Source: Alphaproteobacteria bacterium
GTDB taxonomy: Bacteria; Pseudomonadota; Alphaproteobacteria; Sphingomonadales; Sphingomonadaceae
DNA length: 64,000 nt
Direction: 5' to 3'
Assembly (NCBI GenBank): GCA_003241875.1
Contig: QBLU01000009.1
Location: forward strand, 17,403-81,402
Shown: positions 50,989 through 62,414 of the stretch, piece after piece
Layout: each line of letters starts with the position of its first letter
Position numbering within the stretch: the first letter of the stretch is position 1
Notes under the pieces: generated by a model
Databases searched by the model: none
Told to the model about the DNA's origin: nothing
What the model saw: only the letters and a program-made list of their open reading frames with translations
Translations under genes and position numbers: made by a program

Positions 50989-51546
50989 TTAAAGCCGCCG
51001 GCTGACGCGCACCAGCGTCGGATCGCCTTCGATCGCCTCGGTCACGAAGCCCATTTCCATTTCGAGCGCGATGGCGGCGCGGTTTTCGCGCGATTCGATC
51101 GATTCGATGACCTTGATGCCGCGGGCAGCGGCATAATGGGCGATGTGGTCGAGCAGCGTCCAGCTGACGCCGCGATCCTTGTAGCCGGAATGGATCGAGA
51201 TCGCGACTTCGGCGCGGTCGCCGGCGTTATCGGCCGCCAGCAGCCCCGATGCGATCACCGTGCCGTCGGTCAGCACGGCGAGAAAGTTCTCGGTCTTGTC
51301 GTGGTCGATGTCGGTCATCGCCACAAGCCGGGCATGGCCGACCTCCCGGCACGCGGTCAGGAAGCGAAAGCGCAATTCCTCGGGCGTCACATGCGCGAAG
51401 AACTCGGCCAGCGCTGGCTCGTCGTCGGCGGTGGCCGGGCGGACATGGAAGTCGAAACCCGTGCGCGTCGTCAGCCGGCGGGTCCAGGGGGCGGCATCGG
51501 CGATCGGCGTGCTGGCCTTGGTCAGGGTGCGATGCTCTTCGATCAT
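50989..51546 (-). CDS. GNAT family N-acetyltransferase
   Basis: FHVRPATADDEPALAEFFAHVTPEELRFRF, AISIHSGYKDRGVSWTLLDHIAHYAAARGI. Confidence 0.82.
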   Translation of the reverse strand: MIEEHRTLTKASTPIADAAPWTRRLTTRTGFDFHVRPATADDEPALAEFFAHVTPEELRFRFLTACREVGHARLVAMTDIDHDKTENFLAVLTDGTVIASGLLAADNAGDRAEVAISIHSGYKDRGVSWTLLDHIAHYAAARGIKVIESIESRENRAAIALEMEMGFVTEAIEGDPTLVRVSRRL

Positions 51547-51663
51547 GGTGGGTTCCTTTGCGACGATCACGCCGGCGCGGCAGGCGCGGGCCTGGCGACA
51601 TCGCTGCATCATCCCTACCGCGGCGCGCCGGCGCCGCGCCATCCGTAGGACTACCGAACATCG

Positions 51664-52569
51664 TTATTGCGTCAGTGTCTTCACCGCCGCCGCCGCCGCC
51701 GAGGCGCGGTTCTCGATCCCCATTTTCTCGAACACCTGCTCAAGATGCTTGTTCACCGTGCGCGGGGAAATGCCCAGTATCTCGCTGATCTCGCGATTGG
51801 CCTTGCCGCGGCTGATCCACAGCAACACCTCGGCCTCGCGCTCGGTCAGGCCGTGCCTGGCGGCGAGCAGCCGCTCCTCGGCGCCCTCGCGGATCTCGGC
51901 GAGGCGAAACAGCCATTCGTCGCTGCCGTTGCGCGTCAGCAGCGTCAGCTCCAGCCGGCCGTCGTCGAGGTCGTGCCGCACCACCCCCTGCCCGTCGCTG
52001 GCGACATGGCGCGCCAGCGCGGCGGCCAGCGCCGGCGCCAGCGACCCCGCCGGCGGGAACAGCCGGGCCAGCATCGCGGTGCTGCGCGGCGTCGCCCACA
52101 GCAGCCGCCCGGCGCCATCCACCGCCAGCAGCGGCCGGCCGCTGTCATCGAGCGCGGCCTGGCTGCCCGACGAAACCCGGGCATTGCCGAGGTGGACACG
52201 GATGCGCGCCAGCAGCTCCTCGACGACAATCGGCTTGGTCACATAATCGACGCCGCCCGCCTCCAGCCCGCGCACGACATGCTCGGTCTCGGTAAGCCCG
52301 GTCATGAAGATCACCGGCAGCCGGGAAAAGCGCGTGTCGGCCTTGATGCGCCGCGTCGTCTCGAAACCGTCCATCACCGGCATCATCGCGTCCATGATGA
52401 CCAGGTCGGGCAGCGATCGTTCGCCGGCCAGTTCCAGCGATTGCAGCGCCGCGGCGCCGTCGCCGGCGATCAGCACGGTCATCCCGGCCTTTTCGAGCGT
52501 GGCGGTGACAAAGCGCAGGCTTTCCGGCGTGTCGTCGACGACCAGGATGGTGGCAGGTTGGCTAGCCAT
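51664..52569 (-). CDS. Response regulator, REC + LuxR/NarL-type HTH
   Basis: ILVVDDTPESLRF, LVIMDAMMPVMDGFE, LTEREAEVLLWISRGKANREISEILGISPRTVNKHLEQVFEKMG. Confidence 0.93.
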   Translation of the reverse strand: MASQPATILVVDDTPESLRFVTATLEKAGMTVLIAGDGAAALQSLELAGERSLPDLVIMDAMMPVMDGFETTRRIKADTRFSRLPVIFMTGLTETEHVVRGLEAGGVDYVTKPIVVEELLARIRVHLGNARVSSGSQAALDDSGRPLLAVDGAGRLLWATPRSTAMLARLFPPAGSLAPALAAALARHVASDGQGVVRHDLDDGRLELTLLTRNGSDEWLFRLAEIREGAEERLLAARHGLTEREAEVLLWISRGKANREISEILGISPRTVNKHLEQVFEKMGIENRASAAAAAVKTLTQ

Positions 52570-55500
52570 GGATTTCGAGCAACTTGAGATACGCCTTCAG
52601 GTCAAAGGCCCGCACCTTGTCGCGCAATTGCGCCACCAGGGCCTGGCTGTCGGGAAAATCGCGTTCGAGCGCGGCGAGGCTGGTCTCGATGCCGCGGACA
52701 TGGCCGAGCTGCCCCAGGCGGCGCAGCTCGGCGATCTGGCTGCCGGCCCCCGCCAGCCGTGCGGTCGGCGGCGGCGGCGGCAGGGCGGCCGGGGCACTGG
52801 CATCCCAGACCAGCCCGAGCCGCGTCGCGACGACATCGAGCAGCGTCTCCAGCTCCACCGGTTTCAGCACAAAGCCGTCGTGATCGGCGCGGCCATCGCC
52901 GCCGGCGGCAAATTCATGGGCATTGGCCGACACCATGACGATGCTCGGCCGTTGGCCGAAGCGTGCCCGCAATTGTGCCGCCACCTCCCAGCCGGTCATC
53001 CCCGGCATCTGGATGTCGAGCAGCACCAGGTCGGGGTCGCAGCGCGCGGCGAGGTCGAGGCCGGCGGCACCGTTCGACGCCGCATAGACGGTGAAGCCGA
53101 GCGGCCGCAGCAGGCCCTGCAGCACCGCCAGCTGATAGGGATCGTCGTCGATGACCAGTATCGTCCGGCGTTCGCCGCCATAGCCCGAGACCGGCCGCAA
53201 CCGGGTCGTCGCCGGCGGGGCCTCGCCGGGCTCGGCCAGCATCAGCCGCAGCGTGAAGCGGCTGCCGACGCCGGCAGCGCTGCGCACCGCCACGTCGCCG
53301 CCCATGACCTGCGCCAGCACCCGGGTGATGGCTAGGCCGAGGCCGGTGCCGGGCTGGCCGTTGGTGGCGCTGCCGCGCTCGAAGGGTTCGAAGATGCGCT
53401 CGAGGTCTTCCGGCGCGATGCCGACGCCGGTATCCGACACCTCGAATTCGGCGACGAGGCCGCGATAGCGCACCGCCAGCGCGGCCTGGCCCTCGGCGGT
53501 GTATTTCACCGCGTTCGACAGCAGGTTGATCAGGATCTGGCGCAAGCGTTTTTCATCGGTGCGTACGAACGCCGGCAGGTTCGGCGGCGGATCATAGTGA
53601 AAGGCGATGCCCTTTTCCTGCGCCTGCATGCGGAACATGTCGGCGATCTGTTCGAGAAACGCCGGCAGCGGCACGATATCGCGGCTGAGCTTGAGCACGC
53701 CGCTTTCGATGCGGCTGATGTCGAGCAGGCCGTCGACGATGTTGGTCAGATGCTCCGACGACCGCCGGATGACGCGCCCGGCTTCGCCCGGCTCGATCGT
53801 GCCTTCGCGTTCGAGCAGCTGGGCATAGCCGTAGATGGCGTTGAGCGGGGAGCGGATCTCGTGGCTGACGCCCACCAGATAGCGGCTTTTCGCCAGATTG
53901 GCGGCCTCGGCGGCGTCGCGGGCCTTTTCCAGCGCCACGTCCGTGCGCTTGTGGGCGGCGATCTCGTCCATCAACATGGCGGTGTGGCGCTGGCTCTCGG
54001 CCTCGGCGGCGCGGCGGCTGTCATGCGCCAGCACCAGCAGCCAGGCGGCGATGCCCGACAGGATGGCGAGCGCGAAGAACACCACCCACAGCGTCGTCAT
54101 GATCGCCGCGCGCGCCACCGGCGCCACGGCGGCGTACTGGATGCCGATCAGGAACAGCAGGCCGGCACTGATCGCGGTGAACAGCGTCATCACCCCGATG
54201 AAATGCCCGGTGGTGGTGTCGGCATAGCGCGCCAGCGACCGCGGCAGCAGCCGCTGCAACAGCGCCGTCGCCTGTTCCCCGAAACTGCTACCGTCCTTGC
54301 ACATGTCGTGGCACCGCGCCTCCAGCGTGCAGCATAGCGAACAGATGCTGCCGCTGTGCAGCGGACAATGCGCCATGTCGGGCCGTTCGAAACGATTGCC
54401 GCACAGCACGCAGGCGAGCTCGCCGGTGCCCGACGGCAGGTCGGCGTCGCGGGCGATGTAATAGCGGCCGCGGGTGGCCAGCGCGATGGCCGGCGCCGCG
54501 ACAAAGGCGACGGCGAGCCCGAGCAACGGCGAGAACGCCTGCGCCAGCGGGCCAAAGACACCGACTAGTGCCGCCGTCGACACGATGATCGACAGCAGCA
54601 TGGCCCCGACGCCGACCGGGTTGATGTCGTACAACCGGGCGCGCTTGAACTCGATCAGCGGCGGCGACAGCCCGAGCGGCTTGGAGATGACGAGGTCGGC
54701 GACCAGCGCGCCGATCCAGCCGGCGGCAAGGTTGGCATAGAGCGTCAGGATATTCTCGATGACGGCAAAGATGCCGATTTCCATCAGCAGCAGCGCCAGC
54801 AGCACGTTGAACACCAGCCAGACGACGCGGCCGGGATGGGCATGGCTCAACCGCGAAAAGAAGTTCGACCAGGCGATGCTGCCGGCATAGGCATTGGTGA
54901 CGTTGATCTTCATCTGCGCGGTGACAACGAGGATTCCGGTCAGCAGCATCGCCAGCCCCGGCGATCCGACCATGTCGGTGAACACGGCAAGGAACATGTC
55001 GGGCGGTGCCGAGGCCTGCAGCGCAGCGCCGCCATGGTCGATGACCAGCCGCGCCAGGTACGATCCGAGCAGCAGCTTGGCACCGCCGATGATCACCCAG
55101 CCCGGGCCGCCGAGCAGCAGCGCCCCCCACCAGCGGCCGCGGTTGGCGCGGGTTCGCGCCGGCAGGAAGCGCAAATAGTCGGCCTGTTCCCCGATCTGCG
55201 GCAGCAGCGACAGCAGGGTCGACAACGCCAGCCCGAACAGCAACAGGTCGACCGAGCCATCGGCGGCGCCGCGCAGCCCCGGCCAGGCCAGCCAGCGCGC
55301 CATCGTCGGCCCGCCGACCGCCAGCACATAGACCAGCGGCGCCAGTTGCAGCACCAGCCAGACCGGCTGGGTCCAGGCCTGGAAACGCGTGATGGCGCGC
55401 ATGCCGTAGAGCGCAATGGGGATGACGATCAGCGAGGAAATGACATGCGCGATGGCGATCGGCAGCCCGAGCAGCAGTTGCAGCGCCATCGACAGGATGC

Positions 55501-55897
55501 TCGCCTCGATGGCGAACAGCAGGAAGGTGAAGCTGGCGTAGATCAAGGAGGTGATCGTCGAGCCGATATAGCCGAAGCCGGCGCCGCGGGTCAGCAGGTC
55601 GACATCGAGGCCCGCCCGGGCGGCGTGCCAGGCAATCGGCAGCCCGATCAGGAACAGCAGCAGCATCGCAGCGACGATCGCGGCGACGGCGTTGGAAAAT
55701 CCATAGGCCAGGGTGATCGTCGCGCCGATCGCCTCGCAGGCGAGAAAGCTGGCGGCGCCAAACGCCGTCGAGGCGATGCGCCCGGTGGACCATTGCCGCG
55801 CGCTCGCCGGCGTGAAGCGCAGCGCGTAATCCTCCAGGGCGGGGTCGGCGACCCATTTGTTGTAGCGGCGCGTGCCGGCGGCGGCGGCGGCGGTCAT
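52562..55897 (-). CDS. NCS1-like transporter / hybrid sensor histidine kinase / receiver fusion
   Basis: NCS1-like TM region ([31 protein letters not shown]), Cys-rich linker, H-box [18 protein letters not shown], ATPase domain, [17 protein letters not shown]; overlaps ureG stop and the response-regulator start. Confidence 0.87.
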   Translation of the reverse strand: MTAAAAAGTRRYNKWVADPALEDYALRFTPASARQWSTGRIASTAFGAASFLACEAIGATITLAYGFSNAVAAIVAAMLLLFLIGLPIAWHAARAGLDVDLLTRGAGFGYIGSTITSLIYASFTFLLFAIEASILSMALQLLLGLPIAIAHVISSLIVIPIALYGMRAITRFQAWTQPVWLVLQLAPLVYVLAVGGPTMARWLAWPGLRGAADGSVDLLLFGLALSTLLSLLPQIGEQADYLRFLPARTRANRGRWWGALLLGGPGWVIIGGAKLLLGSYLARLVIDHGGAALQASAPPDMFLAVFTDMVGSPGLAMLLTGILVVTAQMKINVTNAYAGSIAWSNFFSRLSHAHPGRVVWLVFNVLLALLLMEIGIFAVIENILTLYANLAAGWIGALVADLVISKPLGLSPPLIEFKRARLYDINPVGVGAMLLSIIVSTAALVGVFGPLAQAFSPLLGLAVAFVAAPAIALATRGRYYIARDADLPSGTGELACVLCGNRFERPDMAHCPLHSGSICSLCCTLEARCHDMCKDGSSFGEQATALLQRLLPRSLARYADTTTGHFIGVMTLFTAISAGLLFLIGIQYAAVAPVARAAIMTTLWVVFFALAILSGIAAWLLVLAHDSRRAAEAESQRHTAMLMDEIAAHKRTDVALEKARDAAEAANLAKSRYLVGVSHEIRSPLNAIYGYAQLLEREGTIEPGEAGRVIRRSSEHLTNIVDGLLDISRIESGVLKLSRDIVPLPAFLEQIADMFRMQAQEKGIAFHYDPPPNLPAFVRTDEKRLRQILINLLSNAVKYTAEGQAALAVRYRGLVAEFEVSDTGVGIAPEDLERIFEPFERGSATNGQPGTGLGLAITRVLAQVMGGDVAVRSAAGVGSRFTLRLMLAEPGEAPPATTRLRPVSGYGGERRTILVIDDDPYQLAVLQGLLRPLGFTVYAASNGAAGLDLAARCDPDLVLLDIQMPGMTGWEVAAQLRARFGQRPSIVMVSANAHEFAAGGDGRADHDGFVLKPVELETLLDVVATRLGLVWDASAPAALPPPPPTARLAGAGSQIAELRRLGQLGHVRGIETSLAALERDFPDSQALVAQLRDKVRAFDLKAYLKLLEIHG

Positions 55898-56538
55898 CCC
55901 GGCAGGGCCTGCGGCGGTATCGGGCGCGGCGGCAGCCCGGCGGCGCCGACCAGAAAGGCGATCACGCCGTCGAGGCCGTGGTTGACCTTCAGGTTGGAAA
56001 ACAGGAACGGCCGCTCGCCCCGCATCCTGCGCGCGTCGCGGTCCATGACGCCGAGATCGGCGCCGACCAGCGGCGCCAGGTCGATTTTGTTGATGACCAG
56101 CAGGTCGGATCGCGTGATGCCGGGGCCGCCCTTCCTCGGGATCTTGTCGCCCGCCGACACGTCGATGACATAGATGGTGATGTCGGCGAGTTCGGGGCTG
56201 AAGGTCGCCGCCAGATTGTCGCCGCCGCTTTCGATGAAGATGATGTCGAGCCCCGGGTGCCGCGCGTTCATCGTATCGACGGCGGCAAGGTTGATGCTGG
56301 CGTCCTCGCGGATGGCGGTGTGCGGGCAGCCGCCGGTTTCGACGCCCATGATGCGGTCGGCCGCCAGCGCACCCGACCGCGTCAGGAATTCGGCATCCTC
56401 GCGGGTGTAGATGTCGTTGGTGATGGCGGCGACGTTGTAATGCTCGCGCAAGGCCTTGCAGAGCCGGTCGGTCAGCGCGGTCTTGCCGCTGCCGACGGGG
56501 CCGCCGATGCCGATGCGGACGGGACCGTTGCTGCTCAT
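55894..56538 (-). CDS. ureG: Urease accessory GTPase UreG
   Basis: [56 protein letters not shown]. Confidence 0.97.
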   Translation of the reverse strand: MSSNGPVRIGIGGPVGSGKTALTDRLCKALREHYNVAAITNDIYTREDAEFLTRSGALAADRIMGVETGGCPHTAIREDASINLAAVDTMNARHPGLDIIFIESGGDNLAATFSPELADITIYVIDVSAGDKIPRKGGPGITRSDLLVINKIDLAPLVGADLGVMDRDARRMRGERPFLFSNLKVNHGLDGVIAFLVGAAGLPPRPIPPQALPG

Positions 56539-57215
56539 GATCGGAAAAGCCTCGAGTATTGGGTTTCATGCGCCAGCGACGCCAGCTCGAGCCGCGGCGC
56601 CGACGTGCCGAGATCGTCGAGATCGGTGACCTGCGCCCGCGCCGCCGCCGCCGCGACCACCGGCATCAGCGCCGCCGTCGCCAGCTGGCCGTCGGTCTGG
56701 CCCAATGGCACCAGGCGGACTCCGGCGGACACCAGATTGGCCGCCGTGCCATGTCCCCAGGCGATCAGCGCGGGCCCAAGCGGCACATCGTGCAGCGCAC
56801 AGGCCAGCGCGCCGGCGGCGGCATGGCTGACGGGGCCGCCGGCGAGACGCTCGGCAAAGGCATCGAGGCCGGGGTGCGGCCAGGCCTTGCGCGTGACCAG
56901 CAGGAAGCTCGACCCCATCTGCCGGCTTTCGAGCGCGGTTTCCGACGAGCCGCGAAACGCCGTGGCGAAATCGCTGACGGCGTCGAACGCCACAGGGTCC
57001 CGGGCCGCCCGCCAGCCATGGACGAAGACGACGAGATCGACCCAGCCGCCGCCGCGCTCGATCACCGCGCCGACATAATCCACCAGCGTCGCGCGATCAT
57101 GGACATCGCCGGCCTCGACCGCCGCCTCCAGGCCATGGCTGTAGCTGAACGCCCCGACCGGATAGCTGGGCGACGTCCACGCCAGCAGCGCCGCCAGCCC
57201 GCGATCAGTGATCAT
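56535..57215 (-). CDS. ureF: Urease accessory protein UreF
   Basis: [31 protein letters not shown]. Confidence 0.93.
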   Translation of the reverse strand: MITDRGLAALLAWTSPSYPVGAFSYSHGLEAAVEAGDVHDRATLVDYVGAVIERGGGWVDLVVFVHGWRAARDPVAFDAVSDFATAFRGSSETALESRQMGSSFLLVTRKAWPHPGLDAFAERLAGGPVSHAAAGALACALHDVPLGPALIAWGHGTAANLVSAGVRLVPLGQTDGQLATAALMPVVAAAAARAQVTDLDDLGTSAPRLELASLAHETQYSRLFRS

Positions 57216-57705
57216 GGTGGTGGCCCGGCGCGTGGTCATGCGCATGGTCGTCATGATGGTGGTGATGATCGCCATGCCCGCCGGCATAGGCGCCGGTTTC
57301 GGGATTGAACGGCGCTGCGATGGCGGTGACCGTGCCGCCCAGCCCGCGCAGCATGTCGGCGATGACATGGTCGGCGCGCAGCCGGATGGCGGTGCCGAGC
57401 AGCTCCGCCGGCAAATGACGGTTGCCGATATGCCAGGCGATCGCCAGCAGCGCCGCGCCATCGGCCGCGGTCACCTCGATCAGCGGTTCGGCGGCGGCGA
57501 CCACGGCGATCACCCGGCCATCCTCCAGCACGAGGCCATCGCCATCGGCGAGCACCCGCGCCCGCGGCAGGTCGAGCAGGAACGCCAGCCCGCCCTCGGC
57601 ATGATAGTGCAACCGCCGCCGGTGCCGCGCGGCATGATCGAGGACGACGCGGTCCACCGCATCGCGCCAGTGCCCCGCCGGCAGCACGGATGTGGCGCGC
57701 AGCAT
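57205..57705 (-). CDS. ureE: Urease accessory metallochaperone UreE
   Basis: UreE-like fold (AWHIGNRHLPAEL) and His-rich tail [22 protein letters not shown]. Confidence 0.94.
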   Translation of the reverse strand: MLRATSVLPAGHWRDAVDRVVLDHAARHRRRLHYHAEGGLAFLLDLPRARVLADGDGLVLEDGRVIAVVAAAEPLIEVTAADGAALLAIAWHIGNRHLPAELLGTAIRLRADHVIADMLRGLGGTVTAIAAPFNPETGAYAGGHGDHHHHHDDHAHDHAPGHHHDH

Positions 57706-59411
57706 CAGAACAGGAAATAGCGTTGCGCGAAGGCGAGCTCGCTCGCCGGTTCGCAGGTCAGCAACTCGCCATCGGCGCGCACTTCATAGGTCTCCGGGTC
57801 CACCGCAATGTCGGGCAGCGCGTCGTTGAGCACCATGTCGGCCTTGCCGATGCCACGCGTCCCCGTCACCGCCACGCATTCGCGCTGCAGGCCGAGCGCG
57901 TGCGGCATGCCGTCGTCGAGCGAGGCGGCGCTGACGAACAGCAACGACGACAGCGTCCCCGATCGCCCCATGCCGCCCCACATCGGGCGATAGTGTACCG
58001 GTTGCGGCGTCGGGATGCTGGCATTGGGGTCCCCCATCGGCGCCATGGCGATGCTGCCGCCCTTGATGACCAGGTCGGGCTTCACCGCGAAGAACGCCGG
58101 CGACCACACCACCAGGTCGGCGAGCTTGCCGACCGCCACCGACCCGACATGCGCCGACAGGCCATGCGCGATCGCCGGGTTGATGGTGTATTTGGCGACA
58201 TAGCGCCGGGCGCGCAGATTGTCCGCCGCGCCGTCGCCGGGCAGGGGCCCACGCTGCTGCTTCATCTTGTCCGCCGTCTGCCAGCAGCGGATGATGGTTT
58301 CCCCCACCCGCCCCATCGCCTGGCTGTCGGACGACATCATCGAAAAGGCGCCGAGATCGTGGAGGATATCCTCCGCCGCGATCGTCTCCTTCCTGATCCG
58401 GCTTTCGGCGAACGCCACATCCTCGGCGATGCGCGGGTCGAGGTGATGGCAGACCATCAGCATGTCGAGATGCTCGTCGAGCGTGTTGACGGTGTAGGGC
58501 CGGGTCGGATTGGTCGACGACGGCAGCACATTGGCCAGCGACGCCAGCCGGATGATGTCGGGCGCATGGCCGCCGCCGGCGCCTTCGGTGTGGAAACTGT
58601 GGATCGTCCGGCCCTGGAAGGCAGCGATGGTATCCTCGACGAAACCGCTTTCGTTCAGCGTGTCGGAATGCAGCGTCACCTGCACGTCATGGGCATCGGC
58701 GACCGACAGGCAAGTGTCGATCGACGCCGGCGTCGTGCCCCAGTCCTCGTGCAGCTTCAGCACCGCCGCCCCGGCGCGAATCATCTCCTCCAGCGCCGCC
58801 GGCCGGCTGGCATTGCCCTTGGCCGACACCGCAAAGTTCATCGGCAGCGTCTCCAGCGCCTGCAGCATGCGGCCGATATGCCAGGGCCCCGGCGTGCAGG
58901 TGGTGGCGAGCGTGCCGTGCGACGGGCCGGTGCCGCCGCCGATGATGGTGGTGACGCCGGCGCATAGCGCCTCCTCGACCTGCTGCGGGCAGATGAAGTG
59001 CACATGCGCGTCGATGGCGCCGGCGGTGACGATCTTGCCCTCCGCGGCGATCACGTCGGTGCCGGGGCCGATGACGATGTCGACGCCCGATTGCACATCG
59101 GGGTTGCCGGCCTTGCCGATATGGCTGATCCGCCCGGCCGTTATGCCGATATCGGCCTTGATGACCCCCCAGTGGTCGAGGATGACGGCATTGGTGATGA
59201 CGGTGTCGACGGCGCCCTCGGCCCGGCTGCGCTGGCTTTGCCCCATGCCGTCGCGGATGACCTTGCCGCCGCCGAACTTGACCTCCTCGCCATAGAGCGT
59301 GCGGTCGGCCTCCACTTCGATCAGCAGGCTGGAATCGGCGAGCCGGATGCGGTCACCGGTCGTCGGCCCGAACATCCCGGCATAGGCGCGGCGGGTGACG
59401 GTCACGCTCAC
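57705..59411 (-). CDS. ureC: Urease alpha subunit
   Basis: [69 protein letters not shown]. Confidence 0.98.
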   Translation of the reverse strand: MSVTVTRRAYAGMFGPTTGDRIRLADSSLLIEVEADRTLYGEEVKFGGGKVIRDGMGQSQRSRAEGAVDTVITNAVILDHWGVIKADIGITAGRISHIGKAGNPDVQSGVDIVIGPGTDVIAAEGKIVTAGAIDAHVHFICPQQVEEALCAGVTTIIGGGTGPSHGTLATTCTPGPWHIGRMLQALETLPMNFAVSAKGNASRPAALEEMIRAGAAVLKLHEDWGTTPASIDTCLSVADAHDVQVTLHSDTLNESGFVEDTIAAFQGRTIHSFHTEGAGGGHAPDIIRLASLANVLPSSTNPTRPYTVNTLDEHLDMLMVCHHLDPRIAEDVAFAESRIRKETIAAEDILHDLGAFSMMSSDSQAMGRVGETIIRCWQTADKMKQQRGPLPGDGAADNLRARRYVAKYTINPAIAHGLSAHVGSVAVGKLADLVVWSPAFFAVKPDLVIKGGSIAMAPMGDPNASIPTPQPVHYRPMWGGMGRSGTLSSLLFVSAASLDDGMPHALGLQRECVAVTGTRGIGKADMVLNDALPDIAVDPETYEVRADGELLTCEPASELAFAQRYFLF

Positions 59412-59713
59412 AGCGGGCCGCCGATCTGGCCGCGAAAGCCCCAGACGATGCGGTCGCCGCCATAGGGGATCAGCGCCACGTCGCGCGTCTGCCCGGGCTC
59501 GAAGCGGATCGCGGTGCCGGCGGCGATGTCGAGCCGCTGGCCGCGCGCCGCGGCGCGATCAAAGGCCAGCGCCGGGTTGGTTTCGGCGAAGTGGAAATGG
59601 CTGCCGACCTGGATCGGCCGATCGCCGGTGTTGGCGACGCTGAGCACCGTCACCGGGCGCCCGGCATTGAGCACGATGTCGCCCTCGGCGGTGAGGATTT
59701 CACCCGGAATCAT
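59408..59713 (-). CDS. ureB: Urease beta subunit
   Basis: [46 protein letters not shown]. Confidence 0.98.
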   Translation of the reverse strand: MIPGEILTAEGDIVLNAGRPVTVLSVANTGDRPIQVGSHFHFAETNPALAFDRAAARGQRLDIAAGTAIRFEPGQTRDVALIPYGGDRIVWGFRGQIGGPL

Positions 59714-60012
59714 CTTATGGGCCGGTGCACGGTCACGAGCTTGGTACCGTCGGGAAAGGTCGCCTCGACCTGGACGCTCTCGATCATCTCGGCCACGCCG
59801 GGCATGACCTGGTCGCGAGTCAGCACATGGCCGCCGCTGGCCATCAGCTCGGCAACCCGCACGCCGTCCCGCGCCCCCTCGACGACATGATCGGCGATCA
59901 GCGCGACGGCCTCGGGATGGTTGAGCCTGACACCGCGCTCCAGCCGCCGGCGCGCCACGATCGCCGCCATGGCGACGAGCAGCTTGTCCTTTTCGCGCGG
60001 GGTGAGGTTCAT
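59710..60012 (-). CDS. ureA: Urease gamma subunit
   Basis: [50 protein letters not shown]. Confidence 0.98.
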   Translation of the reverse strand: MNLTPREKDKLLVAMAAIVARRRLERGVRLNHPEAVALIADHVVEGARDGVRVAELMASGGHVLTRDQVMPGVAEMIESVQVEATFPDGTKLVTVHRPIR

Positions 60013-60017
60013 GCTGT

Positions 60018-60037
60018 CCTCCCCCTCGAGGGGGAGG
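60018..60037. promoter_or_regulatory. Perfect 20-nt palindrome overlapping the ureA Shine-Dalgarno
   Basis: CCTCCCCCTCGAGGGGGAGG; on the minus strand the 3' arm GGGGGAGG is 5 nt before the ureA ATG. Confidence 0.75.
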
Positions 60038-60043
60038 AAAAGC

Positions 60044-60895
60044 TTAGCAATGCCAGACATTGGGCATCGCCTCCGCATATCCACCCGCCAGCATCCGCAG
60101 GCCGGCCACCACCCGCATCACCGCGCGGCGCAGCGCTGCCGCATCGTCCGACAGCATCCGCACGATCAACAGCCCATCGAAACTCGTCGCCCCGCCGCCA
60201 TCGAGCAGCGCCCGCACCGCATCCAGGTGCGTGGCGGCATCCGCCCCGACATAGACGATCGTCGCGCACGAGCACGCGCCCCCGAACCCGAACGGTGCCG
60301 CCATCTGCGCCGCGATATCGCCGTCGAGCCGCAGCGCATCGACCCAGACCAGTCGGCCGCCGCGGCGGATGCGCCAGCTGTCGTGGATGCGGCCGCTGCG
60401 CAGCGTCTCGCCCATCGCGGTGCGGCCGAATACCAGGCTTTCGACCGCCAGCAGCCGGGCATCGGGGGCGACATCGGCCTCGAAACTGCGCCGCGCGCGG
60501 GTGCCGTCGAACAGGATCGCTTCCTGTGCCAGCCATTCCGCCCAGCCGCCGGCGCCGACCGTCACCTGCGTCTCGATGCGGATATCGGCGTCGCCGGGCA
60601 GCACCCGGTACAATCGCTCGGCCGCCTGCGTCGTCAGCGTCGCCGCCGCCCCCGCCGCCACCGCCAGCTCGACGCGGATGCGATCGCCGCCGGTCAGCCC
60701 GCCGGTCGTGGTGATCGATACCGCCTGCAATGGCTCGCCGGGCTCCACATCGGGGAACAGCAGCCGGCACGGGGCGCGCTGGTACAGGTCGGCAATCCCC
60801 GCCGGGCCACAGCGCAGCCGCGCCGCGCCATCGACGCGCTGGTGGCGCCGGGCGCGACCGCCCGGCTCCGGCGCTGCATATGGTTCCACCCGCAT
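60044..60895 (-). CDS. ureD: Urease accessory protein UreD
   Basis: [49 protein letters not shown]. Confidence 0.94.
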   Translation of the reverse strand: MRVEPYAAPEPGGRARRHQRVDGAARLRCGPAGIADLYQRAPCRLLFPDVEPGEPLQAVSITTTGGLTGGDRIRVELAVAAGAAATLTTQAAERLYRVLPGDADIRIETQVTVGAGGWAEWLAQEAILFDGTRARRSFEADVAPDARLLAVESLVFGRTAMGETLRSGRIHDSWRIRRGGRLVWVDALRLDGDIAAQMAAPFGFGGACSCATIVYVGADAATHLDAVRALLDGGGATSFDGLLIVRMLSDDAAALRRAVMRVVAGLRMLAGGYAEAMPNVWHC

Positions 60896-60931
60896 GGCGA
60901 CACGATTGGCGTCAGCCGGCCCCAGGTCAAC

Positions 60932-60949
60932 ATGGGGTAAATGACGTAG
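60932..60949 (-). promoter_or_regulatory. Candidate shared regulatory motif (site C)
   Basis: Minus-strand CTACGTCATTTACCCCAT, 36 nt upstream of ureD. Confidence 0.45.
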
Positions 60950-60956
60950 ACGGGAC

Positions 60957-62414
60957 TCAGATCGGCTTCGTCACGTCCTTGACTACCTTTTCGGGCTTGT
61001 AGCGTTTCTTGCCCGCCGGCGTGTCGGCGCCATGCTCGGTGGTCACGTCGCTCAGGTAATGCGCCTGGGTCAGGCCCTTCTTGCGCATCGCGATGCCGGT
61101 CAGGCAGGCGTGCATGATGAAATTGGCGTTCAGCGGCGTACGGTACGACACGTCGAGCTGCGGCGCGACCTCGACGATCTCGAAGCCGATGATATCGGTT
61201 TCCGCGCACAGCCGCCGCACGATCGGGATCGCCTCGCGCATCGTCAGCCCGCCCGGCACCGGCGTCCCCGTGCCGGTCACGAACGCCGGGTCGAGCACGT
61301 CGACATCGAAGCTGACATACATCTTCTTGCCGGTGTCCCTGGCCTCCTTGACGGCCCGCTCCATGACGACGTTCCAGCCCGATTTCTCGACCTCGGGCAT
61401 GGCGTGGTAGCGAACGCCGTTGTCGCGCATCCATTCGAAACCTTCCGGCCCCGGCCACGGCCCGCGCAGGCCGACCTGGATGTAGTTCTTCCCCAGCACA
61501 TGGCCTTCCTTGACGGCGCGATAGACCGGCTGGCCATGAGTGATGAAATGCTCGCCCCCCTTGCCGGCGTCGTAGTGGCTGTCGAAATGGACGACGCCGA
61601 AGCTGCCCTTGCCATGGACGTCGGCAAGGCCCGCGACATCGGAATATTCAAGGCTGTGGTCACCGCCGACGATGAACGGGATGGCACCCGTCCGGGCGAT
61701 CGCGGCGACCTCCTCGCGGACATGGCTCATGGTACGCTCGGTCGACATGTTGTCGACGGCGATGTCGCCGTAATCGACGATGTTGAGCTCGTCCGACGGA
61801 TCGACCATCGTGTACATGTCGATGCCGCCGGCGCCATAGGTGGCGCGCATCGCCGCCGGGCCGGCCTTGGCCCCGCGATAGCCGGATCCCATGTCGAGCG
61901 GCGCGCCGACGATGGCGACATCGACCTTGCCGGCGACGAGGTCCTCGGGCGTGATGGCGACGGGCGCATTCGCAAAGGTCTTGATGCCGGTTTCCCAGCG
62001 GCCGATGTAGCGATCGAGGTAGATCGGCCCCGGCTCGCGTTTCGGGTTCATCGATTGCGGGCGCTTGGTCTTCCAGGCGTTGAAGCGCTCGTCGCCGGTA
62101 TCGAGCGGGATCATGCCCATGTCGCGGCCGGCCTTGAACTTGAAGTCCTCGGTCATCTGCATCATGCCGTCGACATAGGCCTCGATCTCGGCCGGGCTCT
62201 TGTCCACAAATCGCTTGAACAGCAGGTCGTGGCGCGCCGCGAAATTGGTGATCTTGTCGGACAGCAGGAATTCGCGCTTCGCCGCCGGCAGCCCGGCGAT
62301 CTTGGGCGCCAGCCAGGCCGGCACCTCGACCTTCTTGTCCGCCGCCATCACCATGGCGCCGCCGGCGATGCCCAGCAGCAGCAGCCCGGCCAGGCCGGCG
62401 TTCCGCTTGCTCAT
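60957..62414 (-). CDS. Secreted ureohydrolase (arginase/agmatinase superfamily), paralog 2
   Basis: Signal peptide; GGDHSLEYSD, HFDSHYDAGKGGEH, SFDVDVLDPAF. Confidence 0.9.
   Translation of the reverse strand: MSKRNAGLAGLLLLGIAGGAMVMAADKKVEVPAWLAPKIAGLPAAKREFLLSDKITNFAARHDLLFKRFVDKSPAEIEAYVDGMMQMTEDFKFKAGRDMGMIPLDTGDERFNAWKTKRPQSMNPKREPGPIYLDRYIGRWETGIKTFANAPVAITPEDLVAGKVDVAIVGAPLDMGSGYRGAKAGPAAMRATYGAGGIDMYTMVDPSDELNIVDYGDIAVDNMSTERTMSHVREEVAAIARTGAIPFIVGGDHSLEYSDVAGLADVHGKGSFGVVHFDSHYDAGKGGEHFITHGQPVYRAVKEGHVLGKNYIQVGLRGPWPGPEGFEWMRDNGVRYHAMPEVEKSGWNVVMERAVKEARDTGKKMYVSFDVDVLDPAFVTGTGTPVPGGLTMREAIPIVRRLCAETDIIGFEIVEVAPQLDVSYRTPLNANFIMHACLTGIAMRKKGLTQAHYLSDVTTEHGADTPAGKKRYKPEKVVKDVTKPI

Noticed and set aside
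52562-56569. 1335-aa ORF suggesting a UreG-kinase fusion
   Set aside because: The N-terminal ~224 aa are a frameshifted reading of ureG; the kinase starts at [13 protein letters not shown] (55897) with an ATGA overlap.
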